A program made the translations under genes and the position numbers. A stretch of 64,000 nucleotides of DNA from assembly GCA_007844125.1 (NCBI GenBank), contig CM017559.1, positions 33,323,363-33,387,362 of the forward strand, given 5' to 3'. The notes below the pieces were generated by a model that ran no database searches, had not been told where the DNA came from, and was given only the letters and a program-made list of their open reading frames with translations. Source of the stretch: Sinonovacula constricta (taxonomy: Eukaryota > Mollusca > Bivalvia > Cardiida > Solecurtidae). The stretch's first letter is position 1. Each line of letters starts with the position of its first letter. Below are positions 63,993 through 64,000 of this stretch, in pieces.

Positions 63993-64000
63993 TTACTTAC
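63993..64000 (-). promoter_or_regulatory. AGTPBP1: Possible splice donor at window edge
   Basis: The last bases read GTAAGTAA on the minus strand, a strong donor sequence. If real, the next upstream exon of AGTPBP1 ends at the first base beyond the window. Confidence 0.35.

Overview
The window is animal nuclear DNA: AT-rich, dense in tRNA-derived SINEs, MITEs and satellites, with one intron-rich gene. The repeat style (CTCAGGTGAGCTAAAA-ended elements with internal tandem repeats, TGACCTTGACCTT intronic tandems, two tRNA-SINE families) suggests a mollusc, most likely a bivalve; this is inferred from style, not from a match.

Right half (about 34.3-64 kb, minus strand): a 5'-partial gene for cytosolic carboxypeptidase 1 (CCP1/AGTPBP1, also called Nna1), the M14 metallopeptidase that trims glutamates from tubulin. 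Twenty-one coding exons were placed by hand. All have GT-AG borders and their phases agree, except for one two-base conflict at the 5' edge of the 0.9 kb exon. In transcript order the gene encodes an armadillo-like N-terminal half (exons at 61.4-55.2 kb), an acidic and low-complexity linker (53.8-51.2 kb), the CCP N-domain (46.6-40.6 kb) and the zinc peptidase domain with HPGE, DLNR, FHGHS and YTMES motifs (40.7-34.9 kb). It ends in an acidic tail whose stop codon lies inside a minisatellite. The first exons lie beyond the right edge. Introns carry many SINEs, nearly all on the gene's own strand.

Left half (1-34 kb): no convincing host gene. It is a mosaic of repeats: (i) at 1.0-2.0 kb, four 168-bp LTRs in tandem separated by 102-bp spacers, each spacer with a tRNA-Leu-type primer site and a polypurine tract, and each LTR with a segment like the 5S rRNA promoter, flanked by GTTT duplications; (ii) several MITEs, some with perfect 8-bp target duplications; (iii) a 709-bp higher-order repeat of eight 89-bp monomers (10-12.4 kb); (iv) a 3.7 kb array of 54-bp units (21.4-25.1 kb) with long but meaningless open frames; (v) a LINE fragment at 18.2 kb; (vi) mirror-arranged triplet microsatellites at 8.6-8.9 kb.

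The most unusual object is the LTR array at 1,021-2,006. It has the layout of a TRIM (terminal-repeat retrotransposon in miniature) and recalls the plant Cassandra elements, whose LTRs also carry 5S rRNA sequence. An animal counterpart would be notable.
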